From contig NZ_JAFIQX010000005.1 in assembly GCF_017356035.1 (NCBI RefSeq), positions 1 to 64,000 of the forward strand: 64,000 bases of DNA, read 5' to 3'. A program made the translations under genes and the position numbers. Positions within the stretch are counted from its first letter, which is position 1. Each line of letters opens with the position of its first letter. This DNA comes from Longitalea luteola (GTDB lineage Bacteria; Bacteroidota; Bacteroidia; Chitinophagales; Chitinophagaceae). Under the pieces are notes generated by a model, which made no database searches, was not told the DNA's origin, and was given only the letters and a program-made list of their open reading frames with translations. Positions 25,591 to 35,442 of the stretch are shown piece after piece.

Positions 25591-26565
25591 ATGCTAAAGA
25601 TCGGTGTATTCGGCGTAGGACATCTTGGGAAATTTCACCTTAATAACTGGAAGGAGATCAAAGGCGTAGAGTTGGTTGGTTTTTGTGATCCATCCGATGA
25701 TGCGGCCCAGGATGTGTCAGAAAAGTACCAGCTTCCCCGTTTCCTCGACGCAGAGCGGCTGATCGATGCCGTAGATGTGATTGACGTAATTGCCCCCACC
25801 AACTATCACTTCGAACTGGCCAAAATGGCCATCCGTAAAGGCAAACATGTGTTCCTGGAGAAACCCATGGCCCATACCATGCAGGAGGCGCGGGAGCTGG
25901 TGAACCTCGTAAAGGAAAGCCGCATTAAGCTGCAGGTAGGCCACGTAGAGCGGTTCAACCCCGCCTTCCTGGCCGTAAAAAATATGGAGCTGAACCCCAT
26001 GTTCATCGAAGTGCACCGCCTGGCGCAGTTCAATGTGCGGGGCACCGAGGTAAGCGTTATCCTCGACCTCATGATCCACGATATCGACATTATCTTAAGC
26101 CTGGTAAAAAGCGAGGTGAAGCAGATCTCCGCCAGCGGCGTGGCCGTAATGACCGATACCCCCGATATTGCCAACGTGCGCATCGAGTTCAATAATGGCT
26201 GTGTGGCCAATCTCACATCCAGCCGTATTTCCATGAAGAAAATGCGCAAAATGCGCTTGTTCCAGAAAGATGCCTATATTGGGATCGACTTTCTGGCAAA
26301 AACCTCCGAGATCATTAAATTAAAGTCACCCCAGGACATCGACGCTTTTTCCTTTGACCTGGATACGGTGCATGGCAAAAAGACCATTGCAGTAGTAAAT
26401 CCGCAGGTTCCCGAAGTAAATGCAATAAAAAAAGAGCTCGAATCGTTTCGAGATGCAATTGTGAACAATACGCCAACCCTGGTATCGGAAGTTGATGGTT
26501 ACCGGGCCATGGATGTAGCACACCAGATTTTACAAAAGATCAAAAGCAATAATATTATTGTGTAA
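25591..26565 (+). CDS. Gfo/Idh/MocA-family oxidoreductase
   Basis: This 324-residue protein has an N-terminal Rossmann fold ([16 protein letters not shown], then [10 protein letters not shown]) and the family motif [11 protein letters not shown] with the catalytic-type Lys near residue 95. The C-terminal part carries the sugar-acid domain ([25 protein letters not shown]). It is probably an NAD(P)-dependent dehydrogenase acting on a nucleotide sugar or similar. It lies 8 bp before the polyprenyl glycosylphosphotransferase gene, so a role in surface polysaccharide precursor supply is likely. Confidence 0.9.
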   Translation: MLKIGVFGVGHLGKFHLNNWKEIKGVELVGFCDPSDDAAQDVSEKYQLPRFLDAERLIDAVDVIDVIAPTNYHFELAKMAIRKGKHVFLEKPMAHTMQEARELVNLVKESRIKLQVGHVERFNPAFLAVKNMELNPMFIEVHRLAQFNVRGTEVSVILDLMIHDIDIILSLVKSEVKQISASGVAVMTDTPDIANVRIEFNNGCVANLTSSRISMKKMRKMRLFQKDAYIGIDFLAKTSEIIKLKSPQDIDAFSFDLDTVHGKKTIAVVNPQVPEVNAIKKELESFRDAIVNNTPTLVSEVDGYRAMDVAHQILQKIKSNNIIV

Positions 26566-26573
26566 CCCTATAC

Positions 26574-27986
26574 ATGCCTTCTGTAAAACGCATCCATAGT
26601 ACCTGGTACCTGCTTGGGGACTACTTTGCGGCCATCCTGGCCTGGATCGTTTTGTACTTCTCGCGGCGATATTTGTTGAATGAACACATCTTTATAGAGA
26701 ACGAGCTGCTGCTCAACAACCGGTTCTGGTGGGGCATCAGCCTGATCCCCATTACCTGGATCATCTTTTACGCCCTGGTAGGGGCCTATCACTCCCTGTA
26801 CGGAAAATCGCGGCTAAATGAATTCGTATTAACAACCCTGTGTTGTATCGTTGGTTGCACCATCATCTTCTTCGCCATCGTGATCAATGACCCCCAAAAA
26901 GAATACACCTATTATTACAAGGCCCTGAGCACCTATATTGCCGCCCAACTGGTCTTTACCTGGATCGGCCGGGTCATATTATTAGATAAAGTAAAGCATC
27001 AGCTGCGCGAAGGCCATGTACGTTTCAATACCCTGTTGATCGGCGGCAACAGCATTGCCGAAAAGATCTACCTGGAAACCCGCGACGGACTGCGGCTCGC
27101 CGGCTATCATTATACCGGTTTTATTACCACCGGTGAACCCAACGGGCTGCGGAAACATATTCCCTGGTTTGGCCTGCTGCCTGAAATGGAAAAAGTCGTA
27201 CAGCGGCAACACATTCAGCTGGTGGTGATTGCACTGCAAAAAGAAGAAAAACACGAGGTAGAAAAGATCGTGAACCGGCTGAGCGAAATGGATGTGGAAG
27301 TGAAGATCGTGCCCGATATCCTGGATATACTATCGGGTTCGGTAAAGACCAGCAACCTGTTTGGCGCTGTGCTCACCGAAATTAAATCGGGCCTCATGCC
27401 CGAGTGGCAACAGAACATCAAACGGGTGATCGATGTTTCAGTGGCTATATTGGGATTGATCTTCCTGCTGCCCCTGATGTTGTATGCGGTCATCCGGGTT
27501 AAAATGGGTTCGCCCGGACCGGTCTTTTATTCGCAGGAGCGAATAGGGTATAAAGGCAGGAAATTCCGCATTTATAAATTCCGCTCAATGTACCATCCGG
27601 CGGAAAAGAACGGACCGCAGTTGTCGTCTGAAACCGATCCGCGGGTAACGCCCTGGGGGCGGGTTATGCGGAAATGGCGGCTCGACGAATTGCCCCAGCT
27701 GTGGAATATCATCAAAGGCGAGATGAGCCTGGTGGGCCCCCGGCCAGAGCGGGCTTATTATATTCACCATATCCATCAGAAAGTGCCTTATTATTCGTAC
27801 CTCCTGAAAGTAAAACCCGGTTTAACCTCCTGGGGCATGGTGCAGTTCGGTTATGCCGAGAACGTTGACGAAATGATCAGGCGCATGAAATACGACCTCA
27901 TCTATATCGAGAACATCTCCCTGGCCCTTGATTTTAAGATCATGGTGCATACCTTGAGGATCATATTTCTTGGAAAAGGACGCTAA
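26574..27986 (+). CDS. WcaJ-like polyprenyl glycosylphosphotransferase
   Basis: This 470-residue protein has four N-terminal membrane helices (about 10-120), a CoA-binding-like domain (about 145-255, [19 protein letters not shown]), a fifth helix at about 287-308, and the bacterial sugar transferase core: [47 protein letters not shown] and [10 protein letters not shown]. This initiates a glycan by moving a sugar phosphate from a nucleotide sugar onto undecaprenyl phosphate. It is co-transcribed with the Gfo/Idh/MocA gene. The sugar is unknown. Confidence 0.93.
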   Translation: MPSVKRIHSTWYLLGDYFAAILAWIVLYFSRRYLLNEHIFIENELLLNNRFWWGISLIPITWIIFYALVGAYHSLYGKSRLNEFVLTTLCCIVGCTIIFFAIVINDPQKEYTYYYKALSTYIAAQLVFTWIGRVILLDKVKHQLREGHVRFNTLLIGGNSIAEKIYLETRDGLRLAGYHYTGFITTGEPNGLRKHIPWFGLLPEMEKVVQRQHIQLVVIALQKEEKHEVEKIVNRLSEMDVEVKIVPDILDILSGSVKTSNLFGAVLTEIKSGLMPEWQQNIKRVIDVSVAILGLIFLLPLMLYAVIRVKMGSPGPVFYSQERIGYKGRKFRIYKFRSMYHPAEKNGPQLSSETDPRVTPWGRVMRKWRLDELPQLWNIIKGEMSLVGPRPERAYYIHHIHQKVPYYSYLLKVKPGLTSWGMVQFGYAENVDEMIRRMKYDLIYIENISLALDFKIMVHTLRIIFLGKGR

Positions 27987-28030
27987 TTAATTAGCAAATT
28001 AGCTAATTAGCTAATTTGCTGATGTGCTAA
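27987..28030. repeat. 8-bp word array TTAGCTAA
   Basis: TTAGCAAA, TTAGCTAA, TTAGCTAA, TTTGCTGA and TGTGCTAA follow in tandem with an 8-base period directly after the stop codon of the glycosylphosphotransferase gene. The word is itself a palindrome. Confidence 0.8.
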
Positions 28031-28057
28031 TGGAATACAAAATACATAATTCGGAAA

Positions 28058-29638
28058 ATGAACTTAAAAAGAAAGATTGCCCCATTGTTGATAGCGGCTT
28101 TGCCATCTGTAGGTTTTTCGCAGGTTAACGATTACTGGCAGCAGGAAGTGAATTATAATATCCAGGTAGCGCTGAACGATAAACAGCATAGTTTAAAAGG
28201 CGACCTGTCGGTAGACTATATCAACCACTCACCCGATACGCTTACCTATATCTGGTTCCATTTATGGCCCAATGCGTATAAGAATAAGAACACCGCACTG
28301 GCCAGACAGCTGGCGGCCGATAAAAGCAGCGATAAGAAAGTTACTGAAACCGAACCCGGCTATATCGACAGCCTGCGGTTCACGATCAACGGACAAGCAG
28401 CCGTTACCCAAAGCGATTCCAATATCGATGTGGTGAAGGTGGTGTTGCCGCAGCCTTTATTGCCCGGCAAACAGGTGACCATTTCCACACCGTTCTATGT
28501 AAAACTGCCGAACTATTATTCCCGCTCAGGTTACAGCGGCCAGCAGTTCATGATCTGCCAGTGGTATCCCAAACCGGCGGTGTACGACCGCACGGGCTGG
28601 CATGCTTTCCCTTACCTCGACCAGGGAGAATTTTACAGTGAATACGGCAGCTTCAAGGTGAATATTACATTGCCCTCCGAGTATGTAGTAGGCGCCACCG
28701 GCACCCTGCAAACATTAAGCGAACTGAACAAATACAAACAGATCGGTATTGAAAATAACAAAGGGATTAAAACAGTACCTTATAAAACGGCTACGCCCGG
28801 AAAATTAAAGACCTTGCAATACACCGGCGATCGCATCCATGATTTTGCCTGGTTTGCCGGCAAGGATTTTATCATTCGCTACGATACCCTGCAGCTGACC
28901 GAACGGGATACGGTGAACGTATTTTCCTATGGGCAGTCGGCGGGTAATAAGACCTGGAAGAATAGTGTCAATTATATTAAGGACGCCGTACGCCATTATT
29001 CCAAATGGATCGGTCAGTATCCATATCCCGTGGTGCAGGCCGTGGAAGGACCGAAGAACCTGTCATCCGGCGGGATGGAATACCCGATGATCACGTTAAT
29101 TACCAGTCCGAACGCAAAAGAAGAAGAGATGGATGCCGTGATCACGCATGAAGTGGGCCACAACTGGTTCATGGGCATCCTGGGAACCAATGAACGCGAT
29201 TTTCCCTGGATGGATGAAGGCATCAATACCTATTTCCAGTTCAGGTATGAAGCAGAGAAATACCGTACCAACAGCCTGTTCGGATCGATGATCCCCAGGG
29301 ATGTGAAGGAGCTGGATGTGGCGGCCTTCCAGGCAAGGATCTACGAAGTGTTGAACTCCATTCCGGCCGATCAGCCGATCAGCACCGGATCAACCGGTTT
29401 TTCGAATAAAGATGAGTATGGGCTGGTTATTTATGTGAAGACAGCGGTATGGTTGTATATCCTGGAGAATGTGTTGGGCCGCGATGTGCTTGACAAAGGG
29501 TTGCAGGCCTATTTCGCCAACTGGCAGTACAAACATCCTACACCCGAAGATCTGAAGAAAGAACTGGAGAAAGTAAGCGGTAAGAATTTAGATGAATACT
29601 TTGCTTTGTTGAATAAAGAAGGCAAGCTGGTTAAATAG
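28058..29638 (+). CDS. M1-family metallopeptidase
   Basis: This 526-residue protein has a signal peptide (ends GFSQ). The gluzincin core has ITHEVGHNWFMGILG with the HExxH zinc site and the downstream Glu in PWMDEGINTYFQ; the substrate-binding motif is GGMEYP, not GAMEN, which is usual in this Bacteroidota group. It lacks the long C-terminal half of classical aminopeptidase N. The next gene is a longer paralog, so the pair arose by tandem duplication. Both proteins should act in the periplasm. Confidence 0.93.
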   Translation: MNLKRKIAPLLIAALPSVGFSQVNDYWQQEVNYNIQVALNDKQHSLKGDLSVDYINHSPDTLTYIWFHLWPNAYKNKNTALARQLAADKSSDKKVTETEPGYIDSLRFTINGQAAVTQSDSNIDVVKVVLPQPLLPGKQVTISTPFYVKLPNYYSRSGYSGQQFMICQWYPKPAVYDRTGWHAFPYLDQGEFYSEYGSFKVNITLPSEYVVGATGTLQTLSELNKYKQIGIENNKGIKTVPYKTATPGKLKTLQYTGDRIHDFAWFAGKDFIIRYDTLQLTERDTVNVFSYGQSAGNKTWKNSVNYIKDAVRHYSKWIGQYPYPVVQAVEGPKNLSSGGMEYPMITLITSPNAKEEEMDAVITHEVGHNWFMGILGTNERDFPWMDEGINTYFQFRYEAEKYRTNSLFGSMIPRDVKELDVAAFQARIYEVLNSIPADQPISTGSTGFSNKDEYGLVIYVKTAVWLYILENVLGRDVLDKGLQAYFANWQYKHPTPEDLKKELEKVSGKNLDEYFALLNKEGKLVK

Positions 29639-29780
29639 TTCAAAGTTCAAAGTTCAGAGTTCAAAGTTTATAGGGCAAGTTATTGAGTTATTAAGTTATT
29701 GAGTTGTATTTGCGTTCGGCGCCTGCCTGCCGGCAGGCAGGTTCAGCGTATTCACCATTGACCATTCACCATTCACCATG
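29638..29780. repeat. Repeat element of AGTTCAA and ACCATTC words with central palindrome
   Basis: From the stop of the first peptidase the words AGTTCAA and then GTTATTGA run in tandem, followed by the palindrome CCTGCCTGCCGGCAGGCAGG (about 29722-29741) and 7-base words ACCATTG/ACCATTC. The last word carries the ATG start codon of the next gene (ACCATGA). Confidence 0.88.
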
Positions 29781-32711
29781 AAAAAGCTTTACCTTCTTTT
29801 ACTAATAGCCATAGTCAGTGGAAAGGCCATCGGCCAATCGCCTTACTGGCAACAGGAAGTGCATTATACCATTGACGTATCCCTGAACGACCGGGAGCAT
29901 ACGCTGGAAGGTTTTTTAAAGCTGCGTTATATCAATCATTCCCCGGATACGCTGCATTTTATCTGGTTCCATTTATGGCCCAATGCCTTCAAGAACGACC
30001 GCACCGCATTCAGCGATCAGGCCCTTGGCAATGGCAAGACGGATTTTTATTTTTCTCCCCGCGAGAAAAGAGGCTATATCAACCGGCTCGATTTCAGGGT
30101 GGCCAATAATACGCTTAAAACAGAAGATCATCCGGTACACATCGATATTATAAAAGTAAACCTGCCGGCGCCTTTGTTACCCGGACAGGAAACCGAAATA
30201 ACCACACCCTTTCATGTACAGCTGCCGGCTAATTTTTCACGGGGCGGACATACCGGCCATTCCTATCAGGTAACCCAATGGTATCCCAAACCGGCGGTGT
30301 ATGACCGGGAAGGCTGGCATCCGATGCCTTACCTCGATCAGGGCGAATTCTACAGCGAGTTTGGCAGTTTTGATGTGCGCATCACCGTTCCCGATCAGTA
30401 TGTGGTGGCAGCTACCGGCGAATTACAAAATGAATCGGAAATCAATTGGTTGAAAACGAAATCGAAGCCGGCAGACGGCAAATCGATAGACAACCGGCAA
30501 CCGGCAAACGGCAAACGTGAAACGGCAAACGTTAAACGGCCCGCCTCCGCCAGGGCTTCGGCGGGCAAAGCTGCGAAACCAAAACCCACAAACCACAAAC
30601 CACAAACCACAAACCATAAACCACAAACGCCTCCATCGAAACGACCCGCCAACCTGATCCCACAAACCACCAAAACCCTGAGATACAAACAGGATAACGT
30701 CCATGATTTTGCCTGGTTTGCCGATTCCAGTTTCATCGTGTTACAGGATACCATCAAACTGGCATCGGGCAGGGTAGTGCAGGCCATGAGCTTTTACCGG
30801 TCGGCCGGCAGCGAAGCCTGGAAGAACAGCGTTCAATACATTAAAGATGCGGTGCATTTCAGGTCGAACCTCATTGGCGAGTACCCTTATAATGTAGTAA
30901 GCGTGGTAGAAGCGAAAATGGGATTTGACGGCGGTATGGAATATCCCACCATTACCAGTCTGTCGCCGGGCATGGATGCCAAACAGCTCGACATGACCAT
31001 TGAACATGAAGTGGGGCATAACTGGTTCTATGGCATCCTGGCCAGCAATGAACGCGCACATCCCTGGCTCGACGAAGGCGTGAACAGCTATTACGACACC
31101 CGGTATAAAGCGCGTAAATATGAGAAATCCAATCTGGTGGCCTGGGTGCAAAAAAGACTGCCTGAAAATGAAGGGGCCCTGTTCATAGATGCACTGGCAA
31201 AGATCAAAAAAGACCAGCCCGTTGCCACTCATTCTGCTGATTTCACTTTTTTGAATTACGCGGTCATGAGCTACACCAAGACGGCGATATTATTGCAGCG
31301 TTTGGAACAGGCCATGGGCACCCAACGCTTCGATAGTTGTATGAAGGCCTATTATCAGCAATGGCAGTTCAAACATCCTTCCCCGGCAGATTTCAAACAG
31401 CATTTTACCGTAGGTGATGGAAAAGCCGTGCAGCATTTGTTTGATTCATTAGATCAAAAAGGAGGCATTAATCCGGATAAAAGGCCCAAAAAATTACGGC
31501 CGGCTTTTATGTTCTCCTTTAAAGATTACGACCGCGTAAATTATCTCAACTGGATGCCGGCGGCCGGGTATAATGTATATGATAAGTTCATGGTGGGACT
31601 GGCGTTGCACAATTATACCTTACCGGCGCATAAACTGCAGTTCTTTGTGGCGCCCCTGTACGCAACCGGTACAAAAGAGTTGATGGGCCTGGGCCGCGTC
31701 GGTTATACCTGGCGGCCAGACGGGGCGTTTGAAAAAATTGATTTGTCGGTAAGCGGCGCCCGCTTTTCTACCCGTGAAGGGGTCGACAGCAACGGCCATA
31801 AAGTATATGCCGGCTTTCATAAGATCGCTCCGGCTTTGCGGTTCACCTTTAACAATAAAAATCCCCGAAGTAGTATTGAAAAGTGGCTGGAATGGCGCAG
31901 CTTTCTGATCTGGGAGGGCGGTTTCCGTTATGTTATGAAAAATGAGGATGGGGAATTCTATCCCACCGAAGGACCCACCAGCCATCGTTACCTGAACCAG
32001 CTTAGTTTCAATATCACCGATTACAGGGCTTTATATCCGTATGATGTGCAACTGCAGGTGCAGCAGGGCGAAGGTTTTTACCGTGCTTCCGCCACCGGCC
32101 ATTACTTCTTTAATTATGCGAATGCAGGTGGCTTGCAAATGCGGGTGTTCGCTGCCAAATTCGGTTACCTGGGTGAAAAAACAGTGCTGAAACAGGCCCG
32201 TACGTCGATCTACCAGCCTAAGTTAACCGCTGTGCGGGGTTATGAAGATTATACCTACAGCAATTATTTCATCGGCCGTAATGAACCGGATGGACTATCA
32301 AGCCAGCAGATCATGATGCGCGATGGCGGCCTCAAACTGCGTACCGATCTGTTCCAGGGACTGCAGGGCCGTTCAGATAACTGGATCGCCTCCATGAACC
32401 TGACCACGACCTTGCCGAAAGGAATGTTTCCGGTCCCATTACCGGTGAAGATCTTCCTCGATGCAGGTACGTATGCCGATGCGTGGAAAAAGAATGCCGC
32501 CACCAGCCGGTTCCTGTATGTAGCCGGTTTGCAGCTGACCCTGTTCAAAGACCTGGTGCACATTTATGCACCCGTGTTATACAGCAGGGAGTTCAGGGAT
32601 AATATGAAGACCGTACCGGAAGAAAATACATTCTTTAAAAAGATCTCCTTCAGCATAGACGTACACCGGTTTAATATCCGCAAGGCAACAGGTAATAAGA
32701 TCCCGTTTTAG
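29778..32711 (+). CDS. Long M1-family metallopeptidase with in-frame repeat insertion
   Basis: This 977-residue protein starts with the signal peptide MKKLYLLLLIAIVSGKAIG. The catalytic part matches the preceding paralog: IEHEVGHNWFYGILA (HExxH), HPWLDEGVNSYYD, and GGMEYP. Between ELQNESEINW and TLRYKQDNVHDFAWFA it carries about 50 extra residues rich in Lys, Pro, Asn and Thr, in which TNHKPQT recurs three times; these come from a short-word repeat array that is read in frame (see 30468-30671). A C-terminal half of about 400 residues (from 580) is beta-rich and may be an outer-membrane-type barrel (AYPYDVQ- and YTWRPDGAFEKIDLS-like strands). The stop is directly followed by the ATG of the next gene. 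Confidence 0.88.
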   Translation: MKKLYLLLLIAIVSGKAIGQSPYWQQEVHYTIDVSLNDREHTLEGFLKLRYINHSPDTLHFIWFHLWPNAFKNDRTAFSDQALGNGKTDFYFSPREKRGYINRLDFRVANNTLKTEDHPVHIDIIKVNLPAPLLPGQETEITTPFHVQLPANFSRGGHTGHSYQVTQWYPKPAVYDREGWHPMPYLDQGEFYSEFGSFDVRITVPDQYVVAATGELQNESEINWLKTKSKPADGKSIDNRQPANGKRETANVKRPASARASAGKAAKPKPTNHKPQTTNHKPQTPPSKRPANLIPQTTKTLRYKQDNVHDFAWFADSSFIVLQDTIKLASGRVVQAMSFYRSAGSEAWKNSVQYIKDAVHFRSNLIGEYPYNVVSVVEAKMGFDGGMEYPTITSLSPGMDAKQLDMTIEHEVGHNWFYGILASNERAHPWLDEGVNSYYDTRYKARKYEKSNLVAWVQKRLPENEGALFIDALAKIKKDQPVATHSADFTFLNYAVMSYTKTAILLQRLEQAMGTQRFDSCMKAYYQQWQFKHPSPADFKQHFTVGDGKAVQHLFDSLDQKGGINPDKRPKKLRPAFMFSFKDYDRVNYLNWMPAAGYNVYDKFMVGLALHNYTLPAHKLQFFVAPLYATGTKELMGLGRVGYTWRPDGAFEKIDLSVSGARFSTREGVDSNGHKVYAGFHKIAPALRFTFNNKNPRSSIEKWLEWRSFLIWEGGFRYVMKNEDGEFYPTEGPTSHRYLNQLSFNITDYRALYPYDVQLQVQQGEGFYRASATGHYFFNYANAGGLQMRVFAAKFGYLGEKTVLKQARTSIYQPKLTAVRGYEDYTYSNYFIGRNEPDGLSSQQIMMRDGGLKLRTDLFQGLQGRSDNWIASMNLTTTLPKGMFPVPLPVKIFLDAGTYADAWKKNAATSRFLYVAGLQLTLFKDLVHIYAPVLYSREFRDNMKTVPEENTFFKKISFSIDVHRFNIRKATGNKIPF
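30468..30671 (+). repeat. Short-word array inside the M1 peptidase gene
   Basis: This is part of the reading frame of the long M1 peptidase. Tandem words CGGCAAA, CGTGAAA and CGTTAAA (30498-30538) run into the GC palindrome at 30539-30566, then CCACAAA repeated about five times with one CCATAAA. The period of 7 nucleotides gives a protein repeat of 7 residues (TNHKPQT). The paralog at 28058 has an unrelated sequence at the same place. Confidence 0.92.
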
Positions 32712-33665
32712 ATGGCTTACCCCAACATACAATACCTGCAACGCCACCAGATCGATACCGGCAAATGGGATCGATGTATCAGCCATGCAGCGAATGGTTT
32801 GTTGTATGGGTATTCCTTTTACCTCGACTATATGGCCGATGCCTGGGATGCTTTGGTGCTGGGCGATTATGAAGCGGTGATGCCCCTGACGTGGCGAAAG
32901 AAGTATGGCATTAAGTATTTGTGCCAGCCCTTTACAACGGCGCACCTGGGTGTATTTTCAGGGCGGCCTGTTGATAAACAGCTGATGGAAACCTTCATCA
33001 GCAGCATACCTGGTATATTCAAACTCATTGATATTGACCTCAACGAAGGTAATAATGTGCTCGACGGACCAGCCATTACCCAACGACGGAACTATGTGTT
33101 GCCATTGAAGAGCCCGTATTCGACCTTATACGAAAACTATAACCGCCATGCCCGCCGCAAATTGCGTAAAGCAGCAGAAGCGGGTTTGCAGCCGGCAGAA
33201 GGAATAGCTATTGAGAAGATAACGGAGTTGTCGTACCAGATGATGGCGGAAAAAGATCATGTGCCTATGCAGGCGTATGAGAAATTCATCAGCTTATTTA
33301 AAAATATCAAACCGCATGTAGAAGCCTGTAATACGATGGCCGCGGTTGACAGGGCCGGCAACATCATTGCCAGCGATGCCTATATTGTTCATAAACAACG
33401 CGTGTATAGTCTGCTCGCCGGTAACAGGCCGGAGGCATACGAGTGTGGCGGCTTCTATTTTGTATTGGATAACCTCATTAAAAAATATGCCGGCAGCGGC
33501 TATCTGTTCGATTTTGAAGGGTCCGATGTGCCGGGCATTGCCTTTGTGTTCGAGTGTTTGGGCGGACAGTTGAACTGGTATCCGCACCTGGCCATTAATA
33601 AATTACCACCTGTAGTACGCTGGTTAAAGCGATCACCTTACGAGCGAAGAAGCGGAACGGAATAA
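32712..33665 (+). CDS. GNAT/FemAB-like acyltransferase
   Basis: This 317-residue soluble protein starts directly after the peptidase stop (TAGATG), which suggests coupling. The middle holds YNRHARRKLRKAAEAGLQP, a typical BcsL/CelD-type GNAT helix, and YIVHKQRVYSLLAGNRPEA followed by YFVLDNLIKKYAGSG and FDFEGSDVPGIAFVFEC, which are the cofactor and substrate regions of FemAB-type fold. A role in cell-wall or glycan modification is plausible. The acceptor is unknown. Confidence 0.75.
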   Translation: MAYPNIQYLQRHQIDTGKWDRCISHAANGLLYGYSFYLDYMADAWDALVLGDYEAVMPLTWRKKYGIKYLCQPFTTAHLGVFSGRPVDKQLMETFISSIPGIFKLIDIDLNEGNNVLDGPAITQRRNYVLPLKSPYSTLYENYNRHARRKLRKAAEAGLQPAEGIAIEKITELSYQMMAEKDHVPMQAYEKFISLFKNIKPHVEACNTMAAVDRAGNIIASDAYIVHKQRVYSLLAGNRPEAYECGGFYFVLDNLIKKYAGSGYLFDFEGSDVPGIAFVFECLGGQLNWYPHLAINKLPPVVRWLKRSPYERRSGTE

Positions 33666-33673
33666 GCACCCCA

Positions 33674-34351
33674 TCAGGAAGCACTGTTCGATGCGAGTAT
33701 TTTTTCCGCCAGCAGCAGATCGAGGGGGCGGGTTATTTTGATATTGGTCGATTCGCCTTCGATCAACTGAATGGGTATGCCGAGTTTTTCCACCACACTG
33801 GCTTCATCGGTAAAGGAGGGATCGTAAGGTTGTTGAAACGCTTTTTTGATGATGTCGCTGTAAAAGGTCTGGGGTGTTTGAATGATGCGCACCTTGTCGC
33901 GGTCGAGCAGCTGATTGCCGTCAGGCGTTGTTATCCGAAGTGTATCGATCGGTTGAATGGCGGGGATGGCATTTCCTTTTTCGAGGGTTGTATCATAACA
34001 GCGATGAATGAGATCGGTGGTGATCAAACAGCGCACGGCGTCATGTACAAAGACGATGGCGGGTTCGTTGATCAGTGAGAGGCCATTTTTTACAGAGTGA
34101 AAGCGGGTTTCGCCACCTACTGTGATCGTTATACGGGCCGGGTGGCTGGTGGTGTTCACGATGTCCTGGCCGACGGTAAGATGATCCTGTGGTAATACGA
34201 GAATGATCTCGAGGTCGGTCCAGGCAAGCAGGAAACTGTTGAGCGAATGCCATAGTACCGGCTTTCCACAGAGCGGCAGGAACTGTTTGGGGAGTGTAGT
34301 GCCCATCCGCGAACCGGATCCTCCGGCGACGATTATGGCGTATTTTTTCAA
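33674..34351 (-). CDS. ispD: IspD, 2-C-methyl-D-erythritol 4-phosphate cytidylyltransferase
   Basis: This 225-residue protein begins with the nucleotide-binding loop AIIVAGGSGSRMGTTLPKQF and has the signatures GKPVLWHSL, VFVHDAVRCLITTDLI, QTPQTF and SFTDEASVVEKLG. These define IspD, which makes CDP-methylerythritol in the non-mevalonate isoprenoid pathway. Length is normal. It is convergent with the GNAT gene, with 8 bp between stops. No other isoprenoid gene is near. Confidence 0.95.
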   Translation of the reverse strand: MKKYAIIVAGGSGSRMGTTLPKQFLPLCGKPVLWHSLNSFLLAWTDLEIILVLPQDHLTVGQDIVNTTSHPARITITVGGETRFHSVKNGLSLINEPAIVFVHDAVRCLITTDLIHRCYDTTLEKGNAIPAIQPIDTLRITTPDGNQLLDRDKVRIIQTPQTFYSDIIKKAFQQPYDPSFTDEASVVEKLGIPIQLIEGESTNIKITRPLDLLLAEKILASNSAS

Positions 34352-34406
34352 GTTTATGCGTTCTTTTATTGTCTGGGAATAAGATGATAGCTGTCTGATC
34401 TTAGTA

Positions 34407-34822
34407 TTGCGTTGCAGGTTCCAGGGTACAGGTTTCAGGAGCTACAGGTTCTTGGGTTACAAGTTCCAGGTTACAGGTTTCAGGTTTCAGGGGTTTCAAT
34501 GGTTACAGGTTCCAGGTTACAGGTTTCAGGGGGTACATGGGTTGCAGGTACCAGGGGTTACAGGTTATAGTAGACTGTATTTCCCTGTAACATGCAACTT
34601 GTAACCTGTAACTGCTTGCCGGCAGGCAAGCCTGTAACACCTTCCTACATAACAGGTCCTGAATATCACACGGGTTCCAGCTAAATTGTTTGTATTTCCC
34701 TGTAACATGCAACTTGTAACCTGTAACACCTTCCTACATAACAGGTCCTGAATATCACACGGGTTCCAGCTAAATTGTTTGTATTTCCCTGCAACATGCA
34801 ACTTGTAACCTGTAACATATCC
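34407..34822. repeat. Large GTTACAGG word element with inverted arms
   Basis: The left part is a dense array of 7-base words (GGTTCCA, GGTTACA, AGTTCCA, GGTTTCA). The right part holds inverse words (CATGCAACTTGTAACCTGTAAC) in three blocks with a central palindrome GCTTGCCGGCAGGCAAGC at about 34614-34631. It fills most of the 607 bp between ispD and the STAS gene; the rest shows no gene. Confidence 0.88.
34639..34816. repeat. 89-bp tandem duplication within the repeat element
   Basis: The 89 bases from 34639 (starting ACCTTCCTACATAACAGG) are repeated from 34728 almost unchanged; the only difference I see near the end is CTGTAAC versus CTGCAAC. The copy includes both unique sequence and repeat words, so it is a recent local duplication. 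Confidence 0.9.
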
Positions 34823-34958
34823 CTATATTTCCCGATCCCCCAAATTTTAACATATCAAATAAAGAAAGACTTTTGACAAATCCAGGTGACGAAACGGCGG
34901 TTCTAGTCATGGTCCGGTTTTTTGAGGTTGTAATGCCTGGTCACTTGCAAAATTCAAA

Positions 34959-35333
34959 CTACAGGGCGTCGCCCAGTTCGCGTTCGATCTCTTCCATATG
35001 AACGATGTCCCATGCTTCACTTTCGGTGGGGGCAACATTCAATAATTCGAGCAGCCCGGCATCGTCAAGGGCTTTTTCAACGGGCTTTTGAAGGCAGCAG
35101 ATCACGAACGATGCACTCTGCTCATAAAAGCTTTGCTGCAATTGCACAAGATGTTCACCGGCAGCGTTATCGATGTTTTGAATGTCTTGTAAAATAAGCA
35201 CCACGTTTTTAATATCCTGTTTCAAAAGCGGCTTTAAACAGGCATCCAATTCTCCTGTCATATTAGCAGATAAAACCGGTTCTTTGATCCTAATGGCATG
35301 GAATTTCTCACTGGTATCAATTTTGAACTGCAT
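34959..35333 (-). CDS. STAS-domain protein lacking the usual phospho-Ser
   Basis: This 124-residue protein has the STAS fold of anti-anti-sigma factors: KNVVLILQDIQNIDNAAGEH (about 42-60), then FVICCLQKPVEKALDDAGLL and a tail EIERELGDAL common in Bacteroidota STAS proteins. In SpoIIAA-type proteins the central motif is D-S-S-G and the first Ser is phosphorylated; here it reads D-N-A-A-G, so the phospho-site is missing. The role may be non-phosphorylated binding. It stands alone, divergent from clpC. Confidence 0.85.
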   Translation of the reverse strand: MQFKIDTSEKFHAIRIKEPVLSANMTGELDACLKPLLKQDIKNVVLILQDIQNIDNAAGEHLVQLQQSFYEQSASFVICCLQKPVEKALDDAGLLELLNVAPTESEAWDIVHMEEIERELGDAL

Positions 35334-35442
35334 ATAGACCTTTTAAGTACTTTAATTAGCTGGAATCCGTTAATAAAAGGGAACAACAGAATGTCAAAAA
35401 TATTCGTTATTATTGTATAACACACAACAAATTATAAATAAA

